Shown: positions 60,144-64,000 of the stretch, piece after piece
Layout of the letters: the number at the start of each line of letters is the position of its first letter
Numbering within the stretch: position 1 is the stretch's first letter
Source: Panax quinquefolius
Taxonomy: Eukaryota; Streptophyta; Magnoliopsida; Apiales; Araliaceae
Reading direction: 5' to 3'
Length of the DNA: 64,000 nt
NCBI GenBank assembly: GCA_020205615.1
Contig: CM035170.1
Location: 58,046,486 to 58,110,485, forward strand
Made by a program: the position numbers and the translations under genes
The notes under the pieces: generated by a model
Told to the model about the DNA's origin: nothing
Database searches by the model: none
Seen by the model: the letters and a program-made list of their open reading frames with translations, nothing else

Positions 60144-60153
60144 TTATAAATAG
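60144..60153 (+). promoter_or_regulatory. TATA box of forward LTR
   Basis: TTATAAATAG followed by AAGCTCATTCTTCCTTCATT and a GAGAGA leader. Confidence 0.7.
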
Positions 60154-60299
60154 AAGCTCATTCTTCCTTCATTTCTCACCAATTCACTAAAGCTATAGAG
60201 CAATTATTATAGAGAGAAATTATAGAGAGAAAGAAGAAGAGAAGTTTGCTACCTCACTATTCCAGTATCCAGTCTTCTTTTGAGGTAAGGGGTATTATT

Positions 60300-60770
60300 A
60301 ATTTCGTATTCATGAATAGAGCTTCTGTTATTCTATTCTTTATTATTATGGTGGAATAACTTTTCACATCAAGTACCGCATACATGGTGAAATTCTTCAT
60401 TATTCCATTCTTTATTATTATGTTGGAATAACTTTCTGCTGTCTGAAGTACCGCATACACGGTGAAATTCTTCTATTATTCCATACTTTATTATTCTGTT
60501 GGAATATCCTGTATGTGCGGATTACGCATGACCTAGTTCCATTTTTTATTATTCTGTTGGAATATCTTGTCTGTGCGTATTACGCATGACATTCGTTACG
60601 TTCTTTATTATTCATTAGAATAACTTTTATGCATCTTTGCCTATCGTATGCATGGTGAATTCTTACATTATTCCATTCATTATTATTCTATTGGAAAAAC
60701 ACATACCTATGTGGATTACTGCATGCATGGTGAATGATCCTTCGTATTCATTCTCAGTATTAAATTGTGG
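60300..60770 (+). repeat. Tandem array A
   Basis: About seven units of 60-70 bp with CTTTATTATTATGTTGGAAT and a CCGCATACATGGTGAAATTC-like segment. Confidence 0.85.
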
Positions 60771-60894
60771 AAATGATCCGTCTCACGTGGATTACTGCAT
60801 GGCGGTGAAAATCCATTTGCGAGCCAGATATATCTATTATACTCGTATGAGATATCATTTCTTTTGTACTTTCGCCATGAATTATCATTTTATT

Positions 60895-61135
60895 TGGTAT
60901 TTTATTTACGAGTTACTATTCACCCGGTTACTATTCACTCTAGTATTATTCACTCGGGTATTCGGGACACTTTTCATGCCGGAGTACTATTCATGAGTTA
61001 CTATTCATGGGTTACTATTCACCCGAATATTATTCACTCGGGTATTTGGGGTACTTTTTATGTCAAAGTACTATTCATGAGGTACTATTCCCGAAGTACT
61101 ATTCACAGGGTACTATTCACTGGGTACTATTTACC
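60895..61135 (+). repeat. Short tandem repeat, TACTATTCACCCGG type
   Basis: About twelve degenerate 13-20 bp units (GTTACTATTCAC, GTACTATTCATGA, AATATTATTCACTCGGGT). Homologous to 5440-5565. Confidence 0.8.
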
Positions 61136-61181
61136 CGAAAAATATATTTTTTTTCTGTCTAAATTATTTTTGGTACATGAA

Positions 61182-64000
61182 TGTGACGCCCCCAAAATTG
61201 GGTATACATCACCCATTCTGAGTCGCCAGATATATGGTACAAAATTCAAATACAACTTCATTTATACAACCGTTAAGCTGTTGTATAGAATACGACCACA
61301 GTTAACTGTAAGTTTTAATACAAATGTATGTAACTCTCGTGGTGCCTCGACCACAACCTTACAATGGTACTTTACATAAAAGTATAGTCAAAAACTGTTT
61401 TAGAAATTAAAATCTTTGGGAAGTGCTCAAGGAAACCTTCGTACGTGGGAGGCCATGCATCTAGGTTATAATAGATATCATATGGCCACAGAATTATCCT
61501 TAGTTGACCCAATAGACCCTAAAGAAAAACGAGAAGATTACTATCATCTTCTTTCCAATGGTGAGTCTTCTCTTGACATATAACTATCTCCACTGTTTCC
61601 AAGTGAATATTATATTTTAAATCAACTCCAAGATCATATAGGTAGTGCTGTAGATATACTCAAAGAAGTGGATGCGCATGAACCCCATCTTATGATAACA
61701 CGAGGTTGTATGTCATTAGACATCTTGTATGATAGTGGCAAAACACCCTTTCAAAGTTGGGTTCACCTCACCCTATTTGATTCACTAAATATAACTACTA
61801 AATGTTGTATAGAATACAACACACTTTTCTATACTGTTTAGGGAGAACCTTCACAACTAGAGAACATTGTTCTATTCCCCTGTTATCCCCGCTCGACCCG
61901 GCAACACTCTTACAGCAACACTCTTATTACCTGAAAGGAATTGTGAAGCAGAAAGGGTGAGCACAACTAGCCCAGTAAAGAATATCATGACTAAAGATAA
62001 TTAAATTATCAATAGCTTTCATCAATAATAAATCAGAGATTTAGAACATATGATAGATGATAAAACTTTTCAACCATAGTTGCAGCGGAACGAGCAATCC
62101 ATTAGAAGAGTCAAATAGACCATAATGTATATTATCTTCTCTATGTTAAAAGTCCACCAATAATGTTTAATCCCTGTAACATCAATCAACAATTCTCGTC
62201 CACAATCATATGAATAACTCATAATCATAATTATGGTTCTAAATTCCTCTTCGCAACTAGGATGAAGATAATTCTCATCACCTATCTTCACCTGAAACAT
62301 CAAAAATCATGGTTATACCAAATAAGAATTCCTGCTCATAATCATACTAATAAATTCATCTTTGCACCACTGCCAAAGATATTCATTAACAATTCATCTT
62401 TGCACTACATGCCAAAGACATACAACTGTATTTTAGAAGAGTCAAGTAGAACATGACATCTACTATCTTCTACGCATTTAAAAGTGTATAATAAATATTT
62501 TATCGCTGAGACTCAGCTTAATAAATAATCCACATCATCGAATCACCCCTGCACTATGGCCAAGGATATTCATTAATATCACATCCATGAATTTATATTT
62601 CATCGGCGAGACTCACCTCGATAATCAATCCATATCACTGAATTATCCATGCACTACGGCCAAAGATATTCATTATTATCACATTCATGAATTAATATTT
62701 CATCGCTGAGACTCAATTCAATAATTAATCCACATCATCGAATCATCCCTGCACTACAGGCCAAGGATATTCATTAGTATCACGACCACGAATTATCCAT
62801 GCACTACGGGCCAAAGATAATCGTGTTTTCATCAACGGTCCTTATCATGCCATAAAATAATTCATCTTTGTACCCTTGGCCGAAGAGAATCCATAGCCAT
62901 AATCATACCAAAAACTGTCCATCAATGCACTACGGGCCAATGAGGACTTTTTCCACATCATTTGTAACATTACTACTCCATGATTATACCGAATAATTTC
63001 GGTCATAATCATACCAAGTCCATCTATGCACTACAGGGACACGTATGACTTTCAACACAATATAAGCATGAGGATGATGACAATGATATAAGAATCAATC
63101 AAATGAGATAAGGGATAAATATTAAACATTTATAATACAATTTATCCATCGCTCAATAATAACCAAATGTTATCAATCACTTAATAATCTCATAATCTAA
63201 TATCATTAATATTATAACAATATTTTAATCATTTCTTAAACTTATAAATAATTTATTTCAATTGTATACACTTTATCAAATAATGCATTTAATCATTTAA
63301 AAATGCCATACTCATAAGATTTCATAATCAATGATCAAATCCCTCATCAAAATCTGCATATACCCTATATAGGATTCTCAAGCCATAAAATCCTATTTTC
63401 CAATTTTATTACTTCACATAACATATTTAATTCATTTACTCATAACTAGTTTATTTTTATGAAAAATATCAAATCAGTCCCAAAAATATTTCTTTTCTGG
63501 GATTTAGCAGAATATAATCCCATCTTGAACATATATTTTTCTCAGAATTTTTAAAATTCATTTACTATTTTTCATATGGCTAAAAATGCCGAATATTTAG
63601 ACATTTATCATAAATTGTACTTTTGTCCAAAATTTCAAATTTACTGTGGTATACTCTGTTATATACATGTACTCCCAATACAAATTTCACCAATTTTGGA
63701 GTTAACCACAAGGAGTTATAAGGGTTTAATTTTAAAATAGTCTTTTCCCATAAAATCCATAACTCTTAATCTATACATTCAAAAATTGCCATTTTTGGAC
63801 ATAATTTAGAAAACTCATCAAATTATCATTTCAATTTTTTTCAAATTTTTGAGGTCGAAAAATTACGAATCGCCTGGCGAAACCCCTTTTAATAAAAATA
63901 CTATTCGTATGAATAATGGAAGGATCATTCACCATGCATGTGGTAATCCACATGATGCATTATTCTAACGAATAATAAAGAATGTAATAACAGTAAGGAT
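61182..64000 (-). mobile_element. Family-2 LTR, reverse strand, runs off window
   Basis: Starts TGTGACGCCCCC on the plus strand and follows the solo LTR at 48247-52234 nearly throughout. It contains array B at 62330-63040 and reaches the first unit of array A at about 63900. Its other end lies beyond the window. Confidence 0.85.
62330..63040 (-). repeat. Tandem array B, reverse strand
   Basis: About ten degenerate units with ATGCACTACGGCCAAAGATA, TTCATCGCTGAGACTCA and ATCCACATCATCGAATCA. Spellings CACTACAGGCC, CACTACGGGCC, CACTACGGCC and CACTATGGCC occur side by side. Confidence 0.8.

Larger units (their letters stand above)
59006..61181 (+). mobile_element. Family-2 LTR, forward strand, right end missing
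   Basis: Starts TGCGAGACCCCAAATTTTAT. It includes the segment 59516-59620 shared with 4555-4660, a TATA box at 60144-60153, array A at 60300-60770 and a TACTATTCAC-type array at 60895-61135. It stops without the GCGTCACA end where the next, reverse LTR begins. The frames at 60637-60996 and 60864-61379 are array translations. Confidence 0.75.

Noticed and set aside
60864..61379. 171-residue forward frame
   Set aside because: It crosses a short tandem repeat (TACTATTCAC units) and the junction between two LTRs, with no conserved protein feature.
1..64000. tRNA, rRNA or small structured RNA genes
   Set aside because: I looked for tRNA A/B-box patterns and conserved rRNA sequence and saw none. 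The GGTATCAGAGC-like matches are retrotransposon primer sites.

Overview
This window is nuclear DNA of a flowering plant, most likely a repeat-rich eudicot genome. The evidence is AT-rich sequence, plant LTR-retrotransposon families (chromovirus-type Gypsy, TNT1-like Copia), primer sites for plant initiator-Met tRNA, CCCTAAA-type telomere-like runs and plant spliced-gene fragments. No host gene lies in an ordinary genic setting. Nearly all of the sequence is nested mobile elements, and the gene-like pieces sit between transposon-end-like sequences. I cannot name the species.

Layout. (1) 1-10329: two tandem long LTRs (about 3.8 kb each) of one retrotransposon family. The second is split by a solo LTR of another family (3959-6636, target duplication TTAAG). 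(2) 10330-12674: a reverse-strand LTR fragment, an uncharacterised gap and one end of a CACTA transposon. (3) 12675-22914: a nearly complete Gypsy element with two LTRs and a recognisable but frame-broken gag-protease-RT-RNase H-integrase region. (4) 22915-46940: a mosaic bounded by AACGTTGT-rich sequence. It holds pieces of three unrelated nuclear genes, all on + : a SAP18-like first exon, 3' exons of a TDRD3/RMI1-like (DUF1767 family) gene, and a full-length COX5C-like reading frame. One intron of the second fragment is split by a 19.9-kb retrotransposon (24405-44286). That retrotransposon carries a non-autonomous LTR element in its own LTR (24964-33171), which in turn carries a Mutator-like element with a 9-bp target duplication (27294-28720). 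(5) 46941-64000: a featureless spacer, a reverse solo LTR (48247-52234, duplication TTATA), Copia LTR/pol remnants in opposite orientations, a Gypsy pol tail plus LTR, and further Gypsy LTRs running off the window.

How it fits together. The exon ends on either side of the 19.9-kb insertion keep compatible splice phases, so the insertion post-dates assembly of the gene fragment. The best candidate for an unusual system is the three-gene mosaic, which resembles a Pack-type DNA transposon that captured genomic, intron-containing segments. Many copies of the same repeat also differ specifically at CTG/CAG versus CG/TCG/CCG. I suspect uncorrected base-calling error at methylated CHG sites, which may account for some of the broken reading frames.
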